Assembly: GCA_041740375.1 (NCBI GenBank)
Contig: JBGSMB010000022.1
Span: 1-18,964 of the forward strand
DNA length: 18,964 nt
DNA from: JBGSMB01 sp041740375
Lineage (GTDB): Bacteria > Patescibacteriota > Saccharimonadia > Saccharimonadales > JAGQMS01
Reading direction: 5' to 3'
Within the stretch, counting starts at the first letter, position 1; each line of letters opens with the position of its first letter. Below the pieces are notes generated by a model. That model was not told where the DNA came from. It saw only the letters and a list, made by a program, of their open reading frames with translations, and did not search any database. The position numbers and the translations under genes are program-made. This document shows, in pieces, positions 1 to 6,991 of this stretch.

Positions 1-786
1 GAACACCTCGACAAAGCCATCGTGATTGATCAGTCACCGATTGGCCGCACCCCTAGGAGCAACCCGGCTACCTACACAGGGCTATTTACACCGATACGCG
101 ATCTGTTTGCCAGTACGCCCGAGGCTAAGATCCGTGGCTACAAAACAGGACGCTTTAGCTTCAACGTCAAGGGTGGGCGTTGCGAGAACTGTCAGGGAGA
201 TGGCATTATCAAGATCGAAATGCACTTCTTGCCAGATGTGTATGTGACCTGCGAGGTGTGTCACGGCAAACGCTATAACCGTGAAGCGCTAGAAATTATG
301 TTCAAGGGCAAGAATATTAGCGATATTTTGAGCATGACCTGCGAGCAAGCACTTGAATTCTTTTCGGCACAACCTCAAATTGCTCGTAAACTTCAAACCC
401 TTGTAGACGTTGGGCTTGGCTACGTATCACTAGGACAGCCGGCGACAACACTTTCTGGGGGCGAAGCACAACGGGTCAAGCTAGCGACAGAGCTTAGCCG
501 TCGAGCTACTGGCCGAACTCTCTACATCCTAGACGAGCCAACTACTGGACTTCATATTCATGATGTTAAGAAACTTCTCGAGGTCTTGCATGCGCTTGTT
601 GATACTGGAAACAGCATGGTTATTATCGAGCACAACCTCGATGTCATAAAATCTGCCGACTGGGTAATAGACATGGGCCCAGACGGAGGTACCGGAGGTG
701 GACTTGTTGTTGCTAAGGGCACCCCGGAATCAGTATCGAAAGTTGCCGGCTCTTACACTGGTCAATTCCTCAAAGACATGCTCTAG
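1..786 (+). CDS. uvrA: UvrABC excinuclease subunit A, C-terminal part (5' truncated by window)
   Basis: UvrA is the damage-sensing ATPase of nucleotide excision repair; it loads UvrB on damaged DNA. The reading frame is open from base 1, so the gene starts outside the window, and about 261 C-terminal residues are seen. Visible marks, counted in the window's frame: the C-terminal zinc-binding module (CENCQGDG and, further on, CEVCHGKRY), the ABC signature LSGGEAQRVKLA, Walker B LYILDEPTTGLH and the H-loop region IIEHNLDVI. Together these are diagnostic of the second ATPase domain of UvrA. The stop is TAG at 784-786. A strong promoter for the next unit begins only 5 bases after the stop, and no clear terminator lies between, so the two units are nearly back to back. 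The uvrC gene lies about 4 kb downstream, so the repair genes are close but not adjacent. Confidence 0.97.
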   Translation, partial: EHLDKAIVIDQSPIGRTPRSNPATYTGLFTPIRDLFASTPEAKIRGYKTGRFSFNVKGGRCENCQGDGIIKIEMHFLPDVYVTCEVCHGKRYNREALEIMFKGKNISDILSMTCEQALEFFSAQPQIARKLQTLVDVGLGYVSLGQPATTLSGGEAQRVKLATELSRRATGRTLYILDEPTTGLHIHDVKKLLEVLHALVDTGNSMVIIEHNLDVIKSADWVIDMGPDGGTGGGLVVAKGTPESVSKVAGSYTGQFLKDML

Positions 787-790
787 AATA

Positions 791-819
791 TTGACATAGT
801 TTAATCAATATGCTATAAT
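791..819 (+). promoter_or_regulatory. Consensus sigma70-type promoter for the 110-residue membrane protein
   Basis: TTGACA at 791-796, a 17-base spacer and TATAAT at 814-819 match the housekeeping consensus exactly, with an extra TG at 811-812 (extended -10). The predicted start of transcription is near 826. It is the best-scoring promoter by eye in the window and implies strong expression of the unit that follows. Confidence 0.9.
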
Positions 820-823
820 TAGT

Positions 824-964
824 AATGGTCTTATTGAAGACTATTTGAATCAATTTGAACCTTTACATGCCCCTACATGAAGACATTTTGTCGTCTTTAG
901 TTTAGGGGAACACGTGTTAGCATGCGGGGTCCTCTGTCAGCCGAACGAGCATCATAGCTCGTTC
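824..964 (+). ncRNA. Structured 5' leader with three hairpins (candidate cis-regulatory RNA)
   Basis: The transcript begins about 165 bases before the start codon. Three stem-loops can be drawn. Hairpin A pairs 824-832 with 837-845 (9 bp, one G-T pair, loop ATTG) right at the predicted transcript start. Hairpin B pairs CCCCTA 870-875 with TAGGGG 903-908 outside and 879-884 with 893-898 inside. Hairpin C pairs GAACGAGC 943-950 with GCTCGTTC 957-964 and ends 10 bases before the ribosome binding site. A second GGGG at 926-929 could compete with 905-908 for CCCC 870-873, which would allow a switch. I recognise no known riboswitch class. Pairing is read directly from the sequence; function is inference. 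Confidence 0.5.
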
Positions 965-991
965 ACTATCGCCCAAGGAGGGTCACGCAAT

Positions 992-1324
992 ATGAAAGTC
1001 AAAACGGAACCTGAATACAAGTTGCGACGCGCACTTGTCGCGTTCTCCATGTTGATGATCGGTGTACTCATGATTTTCTTGAGTCACGGAATCTGGAACA
1101 AGCAGACACAGGAGTCACTCGAGACAGCAAGAGTTGACTGGGTACCCGGATTCTTCGGCTTGGTCGTGTGGCTAGTTGGGGCTGTGTTTTGCGGCGCCGG
1201 CATATATCTCGCATTTGTCACGGTTCGAGCCAAGCAGACGCCGCCCAAGAAGCTGGTGAAGATGCCCGACGAAGCTCGGGTGTATTCAATGCCCAGAAGT
1301 CACAGCCATGGCGGCCGGGGGTGA
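992..1324 (+). CDS. Small two-helix membrane protein of unknown function
   Basis: The protein has 110 residues. The ATG at 992 is chosen over the in-frame GTG at 914 because a strong ribosome binding site, AAGGAGGG at 975-982, sits at the right distance from it. The GTG lies in the structured leader. Two hydrophobic helices are evident, about residues 14-34 and 53-78, with a short loop between them rich in Gln, Glu and Thr. The tail (79-110) is basic and ends in a His/Ser/Gly/Arg stretch, SHSHGGRG. I do not recognise the family. Codon choice is richer in G and C at third positions (GTC, CTC, ATC, GGC, AAG, CAG) than in neighbouring genes. That could mean recent transfer or selection for high expression; the perfect promoter and strong Shine-Dalgarno sequence favour high expression. 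The gene is alone in its unit, between its own promoter and a strong hairpin at the stop codon. Confidence 0.75.
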   Translation: MKVKTEPEYKLRRALVAFSMLMIGVLMIFLSHGIWNKQTQESLETARVDWVPGFFGLVVWLVGAVFCGAGIYLAFVTVRAKQTPPKKLVKMPDEARVYSMPRSHSHGGRG

Positions 1325-1338
1325 GAACCCCCGGCCGC
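1311..1338 (+). terminator. 12-bp GC hairpin overlapping the stop codon (terminator-like)
   Basis: GCGGCCGGGGGT at 1311-1322 pairs perfectly with ACCCCCGGCCGC at 1327-1338 around a GAGA tetraloop. The TGA stop (1322-1324) lies at the loop. No T-tract follows (AAGGCCACTT), so it is not a textbook intrinsic terminator. It may instead act as a 3' stability hairpin. Confidence 0.6.
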
Positions 1339-1386
1339 AAGGCCACTTAACTACACGTGTTCCTCATTTCCTAAAGTACAGACGAC

Positions 1387-1400
1387 GATGTAATTACATC
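1387..1400. promoter_or_regulatory. Perfect 14-bp palindrome upstream of the surface protein promoter
   Basis: GATGTAATTACATC is a perfect dyad ending 20 bases before the -35 box at 1421. A dimeric regulator could bind here. A second small dyad, CCGACTAATCGG at 1408-1419, abuts the -35 box. Function is inferred from position only. Confidence 0.4.
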
Positions 1401-1420
1401 AACAATTCCGACTAATCGGG

Positions 1421-1450
1421 TTGACAAGTCATAGGCGTAAGAACTATGCT
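1421..1450 (+). promoter_or_regulatory. Promoter of the sortase substrate/sortase locus
   Basis: TTGACA at 1421-1426 matches the consensus. TATGCT at 1445-1450 is 4 of 6, with an 18-base spacer. The predicted transcript starts about 32 bases before the ATG at 1490, and GAGGT at 1478-1482 serves as ribosome binding site. Confidence 0.65.
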
Positions 1451-1489
1451 GAAATGTAGTAATTTATAAATAAAAACGAGGTAAAAAAT

Positions 1490-3172
1490 ATGAAGAGAGT
1501 TCGCCTAATCTTAAGCTCAGCGGCACTCGTGCTTGCGAGTATGTCGAATATAGTGCTGTTCACGGGAGTGGCTCGAGCAGCAGCAGACACATGTACCTGG
1601 ACCGGTGCTGGTGGCGATACTAATTGGTCGACAGCCGGCAACTGGTCTGGCTGTGATAACGGTACGGTACCAGAAGCGGGCGACGCTCTCGTATTTCCTG
1701 CAGACATAACTAACCGTACAGCAAATAATGATCTTGCAGCTAACACAAGCTTTTCTTCGATTACCTTCAGTGGCGCAGTTACGGTAAGCAGTAGCTATAC
1801 AATCACCGGTAATGCAATAGATCTAAGTGGTGGCGTGACAAACACCATGACAGGGGCTGAGAGTAATGACCAAGCTATTGATTTGCCCATAGTATTAGCC
1901 GGAGCACAATCCTTTGTAGCAACTGGGGCAACTTCTTACATGGACTTTAGGGGTCCAATCAACCTCGGGAGTAATACATTAACTACGTCAGGAAGCGGAT
2001 ATATTTTTCTTTCAGGGGTTATCTCCGGTGCTGGAAATATTATTAATACTGCCGATTGGCTTTTACTAGATGGAGTCAACACGTTTACTGGTACGGTCGT
2101 GTCATCTAACGGTGCACTATCTGCATCAACGAGTAGCGGCCTAGGATCTTCAAGCGCTGGAACAACGATTAATGCAGGTAGCTCACTTACTTTCTGTGGA
2201 GGTGGAACAAGTGACGTTACCGTTGCTGAACCAATTACATTAAATGGTGGTGGCTTCGGTCTCAACTCCAAACTTAACTTATTTGGAAGTTGTGGCTCAG
2301 GTGGGGGTAGCGATGATTCACAGGCTGATCCATTTACAATTCTTTCCGGTCCGGTAGTTCTTGGTAGTAACGTTGAAGTTAATGGATATGTAAGAGATCT
2401 TAAAATCACAGGCGACCTTTCCGGCACAGGGTTTACGCTTAATCCAAGACCAGGAACTGATACGGTAATTGTAATTGAAGCGTCTTCTAACACAAGTGGT
2501 ACCCCAAATGGAACCGCCCAACCTTCAGTTGTTACTACTACATTTTCTGGTGACCGATCTGCAGACAGCCCTAGCGCAGGCGTTAACCAAATTGTAATTA
2601 TCGAAGCGGGCGCCACCACCAATGACGCGTATGTAGAAGGTGGCATCCTCAAAGGACTAGGTACGGTCGGAGTTATTTACTTATCTAGCGGAACGGTAGC
2701 GCCCGGTCTTTCACCTGGCTGTTTGGCTTCAGGCAACTTGGTATATACCGGAGGAACTGTCGAAATTGAAGTTGGCGGGACGACCGCTTGCTCAGAGTAC
2801 GATCAACAGGTCGTCACTGGTACCGTAGATCTAGGTTCGGCAACGACACTAAACGTAGTTCGTTGGAATGGATTTTATCCAGCTGATGGGAATACCTTCA
2901 CAATCATCAACAACGACGGAACCGCAGATCAGACAACAGGGACGTTTACTGGTATGGCAGAGGCGTCAACCTTCACGCAGGACGGTGTTACCTACAGGAT
3001 CAATTACAACGCCGGTGACGGCAATGATGTTGTGCTTACTGTTGTAGCAGTACCAGGTGCACCAAATACTGGAATTGCACAAGCTCCAACGTTTACAGCG
3101 ATACTTCTGCTAAGTGCTATTTCGCTCGCAGGATATTTTGTGCTTGCTCGTTCAAAGAAGTCAAAGATTTAA
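1490..3172 (+). CDS. Secreted beta-helix-like surface protein with sortase sorting signal
   Basis: The protein has 560 residues. The ATG at 1490 has GAGGT 7 bases upstream. Residues 1-30 form a Sec signal peptide (basic MKRVR, hydrophobic core, cleavage likely after ARA). The mature part opens with CTWTGAGGDTNWSTAGNWSG, typical of repetitive outer-surface and autotransporter-like beta-helix proteins. It continues as Ser/Thr/Gly/Asn-rich strands and ends near residue 515 with GDGNDVVLTV, a common closing motif of such passenger regions. The C-terminus is a cell-wall sorting signal: APNTG at 524-528 (LPXTG with Leu replaced by Ala), a hydrophobic stretch at about 535-553 and the basic tail RSKKSK. 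The sortase gene follows directly, so this is very likely its cognate substrate. A role in adhesion to a host cell or in forming a surface layer is inference. The long ORF on the opposite strand (1936-2652) is a shadow of this repetitive coding sequence. Confidence 0.88.
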   Translation: MKRVRLILSSAALVLASMSNIVLFTGVARAAADTCTWTGAGGDTNWSTAGNWSGCDNGTVPEAGDALVFPADITNRTANNDLAANTSFSSITFSGAVTVSSSYTITGNAIDLSGGVTNTMTGAESNDQAIDLPIVLAGAQSFVATGATSYMDFRGPINLGSNTLTTSGSGYIFLSGVISGAGNIINTADWLLLDGVNTFTGTVVSSNGALSASTSSGLGSSSAGTTINAGSSLTFCGGGTSDVTVAEPITLNGGGFGLNSKLNLFGSCGSGGGSDDSQADPFTILSGPVVLGSNVEVNGYVRDLKITGDLSGTGFTLNPRPGTDTVIVIEASSNTSGTPNGTAQPSVVTTTFSGDRSADSPSAGVNQIVIIEAGATTNDAYVEGGILKGLGTVGVIYLSSGTVAPGLSPGCLASGNLVYTGGTVEIEVGGTTACSEYDQQVVTGTVDLGSATTLNVVRWNGFYPADGNTFTIINNDGTADQTTGTFTGMAEASTFTQDGVTYRINYNAGDGNDVVLTVVAVPGAPNTGIAQAPTFTAILLLSAISLAGYFVLARSKKSKI

Positions 3173-3178
3173 GTTTCT

Positions 3179-3195
3179 GGGGCTAGATAAGCCCC
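3179..3195 (+). terminator. Small hairpin between substrate and sortase genes
   Basis: GGGGCT at 3179-3184 pairs with AGCCCC at 3190-3195 around AGATA. It is followed by an A-rich, not T-rich, stretch. It is more likely a processing or attenuation hairpin that lowers sortase expression relative to the abundant substrate than a full terminator. Confidence 0.4.
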
Positions 3196-3219
3196 AAGGT
3201 ACCAAAATAAAAAAACAAA

Positions 3220-4164
3220 ATGAACATCTATAGAACCTATACTTCGCTTGATGGCACTAGTCCGATGCCTAAGCGGCGAGTAGTGCAGCGACCGATCCCT
3301 CGGGACGCGTATCACGGCACTAGGACGCAGGCGATGCATGTTGGCCAAAGGCAGGCCTCAACGCAACAACTGCAGGCTCCTGCTACGCCTAGAGCTTATG
3401 TACCTGTTCAGCCACAAATGCAGGCAGATGTCTCGTCGATACCCTCAGAATCTTATGCTGAAGTAGCAAAGGTTCGCAGAAGTATAGCTCCTTTAGGGTT
3501 TCGGTCTTGGCAAGAATTTCGTATATTCGCCGCTGGCGCCATGTTGGCAGTCGGACTGCTAACACTAGGCTATTATCTTGGCATTAGTCGGCCGCTCGGT
3601 GAAGCAAGCGGTGGCGTTAAATCTGGAGTACCGGTGAAAGTTGTTGCTCCTGATGGGACAACAGTAGAGGTTGACTCTGGTATATCAGCAAAAGATGTCG
3701 ACACTAGACCGCCGGTGCCAGTTGTCGGTACGGTACCCAAGAAGCTCATAATCCCTTCTATCTACGTAAATGCTCCAATTCGCTCACTTGGCACAACTAG
3801 CACCGGAGCGCTCGCAGTACCTAACTATCTATGGCAAGTGGGCTGGTTCAATCAAAGTTCACGCCCTGGAAAGCCCGGTACTGTTGTTCTCGATGGTCAT
3901 TACAATGGACCAGACTACGCGGTCTTTAAGGATCTACATAAACTAAATGCAGGCGACGTCATTAAAGTTGAAAACGGCGACGGTGAGATATTTACCTATG
4001 CAGTAGAAGGCAAGGAGACTTTTAGTAAAGATTCGGTAGCCATGGAGAAGCTGATCGCAAGCGACGGTTCTGAGCGGCTAAATATTATTACCTGTATCGG
4101 GGACTGGCAACAGAGTGGCGAAACATTTAGCGATCGATTAGTTATTTACGCAAAGCGAGTTTAA
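3220..4164 (+). CDS. Class F-like sortase (cysteine transpeptidase)
   Basis: Sortases cleave sorting signals at the outer membrane face and join the protein to a cell-envelope acceptor. The protein has 314 residues. A long Gln/Pro/Arg-rich cytoplasmic N-terminus (1-97) precedes one membrane helix (about 101-121), and the catalytic domain covers about 170-314. Catalytic residues are His227 in VVLDGHYNG, Cys292 in IITCIGDW and Arg306 in SDRLVIYA. The pattern of IPSIYVNAPI, GALAVPNYLWQVGWF and PGKPGTVVLDGH resembles class F sortases of Actinobacteria; the exact class is less sure than the family. No clear ribosome binding site precedes the ATG at 3220 (the upstream is A-rich); an in-frame ATG at 3265 is an alternative. 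Its neighbour upstream carries the APNTG signal, so the pair forms a dedicated substrate-sortase module. The unusually long cytoplasmic tail has no recognised domain. Confidence 0.92.
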   Translation: MNIYRTYTSLDGTSPMPKRRVVQRPIPRDAYHGTRTQAMHVGQRQASTQQLQAPATPRAYVPVQPQMQADVSSIPSESYAEVAKVRRSIAPLGFRSWQEFRIFAAGAMLAVGLLTLGYYLGISRPLGEASGGVKSGVPVKVVAPDGTTVEVDSGISAKDVDTRPPVPVVGTVPKKLIIPSIYVNAPIRSLGTTSTGALAVPNYLWQVGWFNQSSRPGKPGTVVLDGHYNGPDYAVFKDLHKLNAGDVIKVENGDGEIFTYAVEGKETFSKDSVAMEKLIASDGSERLNIITCIGDWQQSGETFSDRLVIYAKRV

Positions 4165-4445
4165 TGGTCATGAAATCAAAAGAGCTTCCGGTGCTGGATC
4201 GAAGCCAGCTCGAGCCTCAGGATATCGAGCTTGTTGATGCTGTTTTGCATGTCATCGGTAATCTTCCTGATGCCGATAGGTTTGTAGGCGTGTCGCAATT
4301 AATTGGTCAGGAATTACGCCCCGGACTAGACCTAGCAAAGTCGAGAAGTGTCGGCAGGTATGCACTTAGTCGAGTACGAGTGTTGCTAAACGGTCAGATG
4401 TCAGACAAGAAAGAGGAATTGATAATTCAACTAAATGGTAGATGA
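4164..4445 (+). CDS. Hypothetical small protein overlapping the sortase stop
   Basis: The protein has 93 residues. Its ATG shares a base with the sortase TAA (TAATG at 4162-4166), which indicates translational coupling in the same operon. A second ATG at 4170 (Met3) is an alternative start. The sequence is soluble, mixed alpha by appearance and acidic in its first half, with no membrane segment, signal peptide or cysteine. I do not recognise a family. Linkage to the sortase suggests a role in the same surface process, but nothing in the sequence proves it. Confidence 0.6.
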   Translation: MVMKSKELPVLDRSQLEPQDIELVDAVLHVIGNLPDADRFVGVSQLIGQELRPGLDLAKSRSVGRYALSRVRVLLNGQMSDKKEELIIQLNGR

Positions 4446-4458
4446 AATGTCAAAATTA

Positions 4459-4467
4459 TGCTATAAA
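4459..4467 (+). promoter_or_regulatory. Extended -10 element giving a leaderless transcript
   Basis: TG at 4459-4460 and TATAAA at 4462-4467 form an extended -10. The ATG at 4476 lies 8 bases after the box, so transcription would start at or within two bases of the start codon. No Shine-Dalgarno sequence and no good -35 box is seen. Confidence 0.5.
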
Positions 4468-4475
4468 AGTGCATA

Positions 4476-4727
4476 ATGAACTTTCCCTACGACCAGGACA
4501 TTGCCCACGAACGGAGATACAAGCCAAACATAGCAAGAAAAACTATCGCCAAGATAGCTGCACTTGCAGTTGTTTTTAGTTTAGGAACAATTAACGACAG
4601 GCCAGCTTTTGAGGTTGCTTCTGATCCAACGTTTTACAGCCGGCTAGCCGGTGAAATTGGAACCGCGTTTAGTGAAGATGTTCTGATTCCCATTGTAGAT
4701 GTCGCAACTGACACTTCTCGGTGGTAG
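4476..4727 (+). CDS. Small signal-anchor protein of unknown function
   Basis: The protein has 83 residues. A polar, basic N-terminus (1-24) is followed by a hydrophobic segment at about residues 25-41 (TIAKIAALAVVFSLGTI) and a mostly acidic exported or periplasm-facing tail ending in TSRW. The hydrophobic core is short, so it may be a signal peptide or a single anchor. The 3' end runs past an in-frame alternative ATG of uvrC (4699) but stops before the uvrC start preferred here (4765). The -10 box directly before the ATG supports a real, leaderless gene. No family is recognised. Confidence 0.5.
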   Translation: MNFPYDQDIAHERRYKPNIARKTIAKIAALAVVFSLGTINDRPAFEVASDPTFYSRLAGEIGTAFSEDVLIPIVDVATDTSRW

Positions 4728-4748
4728 CTATAATCGCTCGAGAAAGGC

Positions 4749-4754
4749 TACAAT
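4749..4754 (+). promoter_or_regulatory. -10 element next to the uvrC start
   Basis: TACAAT at 4749-4754 ends 10 bases before the uvrC ATG at 4765, and no Shine-Dalgarno sequence is present. A second box, TATAAT at 4729-4734, lies 20 bases upstream with CTGACA at 4708-4713 (15-base spacer, short). Either could drive uvrC; the first would give a nearly leaderless mRNA. Confidence 0.4.
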
Positions 4755-4764
4755 ATCCCCTAGC

Positions 4765-6276
4765 ATGAGCACTGAACTTACCGAAAAGCTACGAACCTTG
4801 CCAAAAGGGCCAGGGGTGTACTTTCATAAAAATTCAAAAGGGAAAATAATATACATCGGTAAAGCAGCGCGACTTAACTCGAGAGTCAGACAGTATTTCC
4901 AAAAGTCTCGTCTGCGAGACCCAAAAACAGATGCACTTGTTGCAGAGATAAGAGACGTCGATTGGATAGAGGTCGAGACTGAGCTGGATGCGTTGTTTCT
5001 AGAAGCGGAGCTGATTCGTCGCTACCTACCGCAGTACAACATACTTCTCCGGGACGACAAGAGTCTTTCCTATGTTCGCATAGACAGTAAAAGCGACCAT
5101 CCGACTGTTAGTCTAGAAAGACGACCGCTTGATGATGGTGCTGAATACTTTGGTCCATATTACAGTGCGGCTACAGTGAAAAAGGCGCTTCGTTATCTGC
5201 GCCGTGTGTTTCCATTTGACTGGCGTAGGCCGAGCGCCAGCGCGAAACGAGCGAGCCTAGATTATCATATTGGCCTAAGTCCAGGTCTTGAGCAACAAAA
5301 GACTACTTTAGAGGAGTATAGAAAGCAGTTGAAACAACTCGCTCGCTACCTGAAAGGTGAACGCAGCACACTTAAAAAAGAGCTCGAGCGCGACATGAAG
5401 CGTTTAGCGCGCGAGAAGAAGTTTGAGGAAGCGACGATTTTACGCAACCGACTAAGGGCGTTAGATGGCTTGCAACGTCAAGTGGTATTCTCGGACAGAG
5501 AATTTATGGATATCAGCAAAGACCAAGGGCTTTTTGAAATTACACAGCTGTTAACTCTAGATGCTGTGCCTCGCAGAATTGAAGGCTTTGATATATCTCA
5601 CATGAGCGGTACGGATACGGTTGCTAGCATGGTAGTTTTTGAAAATGGAATACCCAACAAAGCCGCGTATCGAAAATTCAAGATGAGAATCCCCGGCAAT
5701 GATGATTTTGCGCACATGAATGAAGTAATTCGGCGCCGGTCTAGTCAAAAAAATATAAAGTCATGGGGTACACCGAACTTATTTTTAATCGATGGCGGGA
5801 AGGGGCAGCTAGGCGCTGCCTTACAAGCGCTGAAAGAAGCAGGGGTTGAACGACCGGCTATTGGGCTTGCGAAGCAAGAAGAACAAATAATTATTTCCAA
5901 ACATTGGCCTTACACTGCGTTAAACCTTACAGAGCTAAAGCGATTGCGGGCTACCACCAAAGAAACAGACGATTTTATAATGGTAAATCTGCCCCACGAC
6001 AGTCACGTTGTGAAGCTTTTGCAGCGAATTCGCGACGAATCGCATAGATTTGCAGTCTCGTACCATTCAACACTAAAAGTAAAACGACAAACGAGCAGTT
6101 TACTTGACGGTGTGCCAACAATCGGCCCTACCACAAAAAAGAAGCTTCTTCGTACATTTGGAAGCCTTAAGGGAGTCGAGCAAGCAAGGCAGATAGAATT
6201 AGAAAAGTTGATCGGTGTAAGTAAAGCGACTATTCTGAGGCAGTACTTGCGAGCAAACAGGAAGCAAAATGAATAG
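4765..6276 (+). CDS. uvrC: UvrABC excinuclease subunit C, cysteine-free
   Basis: UvrC makes both incisions around a DNA lesion in the UvrB-DNA complex. The ATG at 4765 gives 503 residues and places MSTELTEKLRTLPKGPGVY as in other UvrCs; the upstream ATG at 4699 adds a non-homologous 22 residues. Domains in order: GIY-YIG nuclease (GVY 17-19, YIG 30-32, Glu80), UVR/UvrB-binding coiled coil at about 204-238, RNase H-like nuclease (GFDISHMSG, IDGGKGQ, RDESHRFA), and C-terminal helix-hairpin-helix (GVPTIGPTTKKKLLRTFGSL). The protein is about 100 residues shorter than typical UvrC (near 600). It contains no cysteine at all; the usual Cys cluster between GIY-YIG and UVR (after FPF, around YHIG) is replaced by FPFDW and YHIGLSPG. 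The next gene overlaps its end by 8 bases, indicating one operon. Confidence 0.95.
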   Translation: MSTELTEKLRTLPKGPGVYFHKNSKGKIIYIGKAARLNSRVRQYFQKSRLRDPKTDALVAEIRDVDWIEVETELDALFLEAELIRRYLPQYNILLRDDKSLSYVRIDSKSDHPTVSLERRPLDDGAEYFGPYYSAATVKKALRYLRRVFPFDWRRPSASAKRASLDYHIGLSPGLEQQKTTLEEYRKQLKQLARYLKGERSTLKKELERDMKRLAREKKFEEATILRNRLRALDGLQRQVVFSDREFMDISKDQGLFEITQLLTLDAVPRRIEGFDISHMSGTDTVASMVVFENGIPNKAAYRKFKMRIPGNDDFAHMNEVIRRRSSQKNIKSWGTPNLFLIDGGKGQLGAALQALKEAGVERPAIGLAKQEEQIIISKHWPYTALNLTELKRLRATTKETDDFIMVNLPHDSHVVKLLQRIRDESHRFAVSYHSTLKVKRQTSSLLDGVPTIGPTTKKKLLRTFGSLKGVEQARQIELEKLIGVSKATILRQYLRANRKQNE

Positions 6277-6991
6277 AATTGGGATAATTGGATACGGTGA
6301 ATTCGGTAAATTTCTGGCCGGGTTAGTGCCAACAAATATCGAAGTACTAGTTAAAACATCACAGCAAATTCCACCAGATGATTTGCCGTCAAACACGGTT
6401 CAGGCAGAGTACAAAGATATGGCGACTGCAAGCACGGTTATTTTGGCTGTTCCTTTGAATTCTTACGGGCAGGTGCTCGACGAGCTTAAGACTTACCTAT
6501 CAAAGGACACGCTGGTAGTAGATGTATGTTCAGTGAAGACAACAAGTGAAGCAATTTTCGATGAAAAACTTCGCGAACATCCTGAGCAGCTATGCTTGCA
6601 TCCACTCTTTGGCCCACAATCCGCTGCACAATCTACAGCGGGGCTACCTTTAGTTATTACGCGTGAAAGGGGGGAGAAAGCCAAAGTATTCCTCGATTTC
6701 TGCGAGCATTATTTGCGAATTAAACCTGTCAGAATGACTGCAAAGGAGCATGACAAACAAATGGCGTTAGTGCATGCGTTGACATTTTTCACCGCTAGAG
6801 GACTCCTTAGAATGAATGTCCACAGCACAAGCCTTATCACGCCTTCTTTTCAAAGAATACTAGATTTGGTTGAGCTTGAAGCGCATCACAGTGATGAGCT
6901 CTTTCAGACGATTCAGGCCGGCAATCCATATGCAGCAGAACTACGTACAGAATTTATTGAAACTCTACAAAAACTAAACGGGGAGTTATAA
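6269..6991 (+). CDS. Prephenate/arogenate dehydrogenase-like protein (TyrA family)
   Basis: TyrA enzymes oxidatively decarboxylate prephenate or arogenate with NAD(P) in tyrosine synthesis. The protein has 240 residues. The N-terminal Rossmann fold shows GIIGYGEFG (5-13) and ILAVPLNSY, then VVDVCSVKT and the family motif HPLFGP with His111, which is characteristic of prephenate dehydrogenase. The C-terminal helical part is shorter than usual, and no chorismate mutase or ACT regulatory domain is attached. The start overlaps uvrC by 8 bases, with AGGAAG at 6259-6264 as ribosome binding site. No other aromatic amino acid gene is in the window, and Saccharibacteria generally lack that pathway. 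The true substrate may therefore differ, for example another 2-oxo or beta-carboxy acid; family membership is much surer than the reaction. Confidence 0.85.
   Translation: MNRIGIIGYGEFGKFLAGLVPTNIEVLVKTSQQIPPDDLPSNTVQAEYKDMATASTVILAVPLNSYGQVLDELKTYLSKDTLVVDVCSVKTTSEAIFDEKLREHPEQLCLHPLFGPQSAAQSTAGLPLVITRERGEKAKVFLDFCEHYLRIKPVRMTAKEHDKQMALVHALTFFTARGLLRMNVHSTSLITPSFQRILDLVELEAHHSDELFQTIQAGNPYAAELRTEFIETLQKLNGEL

Larger units (their letters stand above)
907..1363. repeat. 11-nt inverted repeat bracketing the 110-residue gene
   Basis: GGAACACGTGT at 907-917 recurs as its reverse complement ACACGTGTTCC at 1353-1363. A CTTTAG lies outside each arm (895-900 on plus; its complement CTAAAG at 1371-1376), so similarity extends beyond the core with small gaps. 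The arms enclose hairpin C, the gene and its GC hairpin. They could be ends of a small inserted cassette or the closing stem of a long folded RNA. Confidence 0.55.

Noticed and set aside
914..991. Upstream GTG start for the 110-residue protein
   Set aside because: The extra 26 codons lie in leader hairpin C and lack a ribosome binding site, whereas the ATG at 992 has an excellent one.
1936..2652. 238-codon ORF on minus opposite the beta-helix surface gene
   Set aside because: It lies wholly inside a well supported gene, has no ribosome binding site or domain, and its composition is explained by the repetitive Ser/Thr/Gly-rich coding strand.
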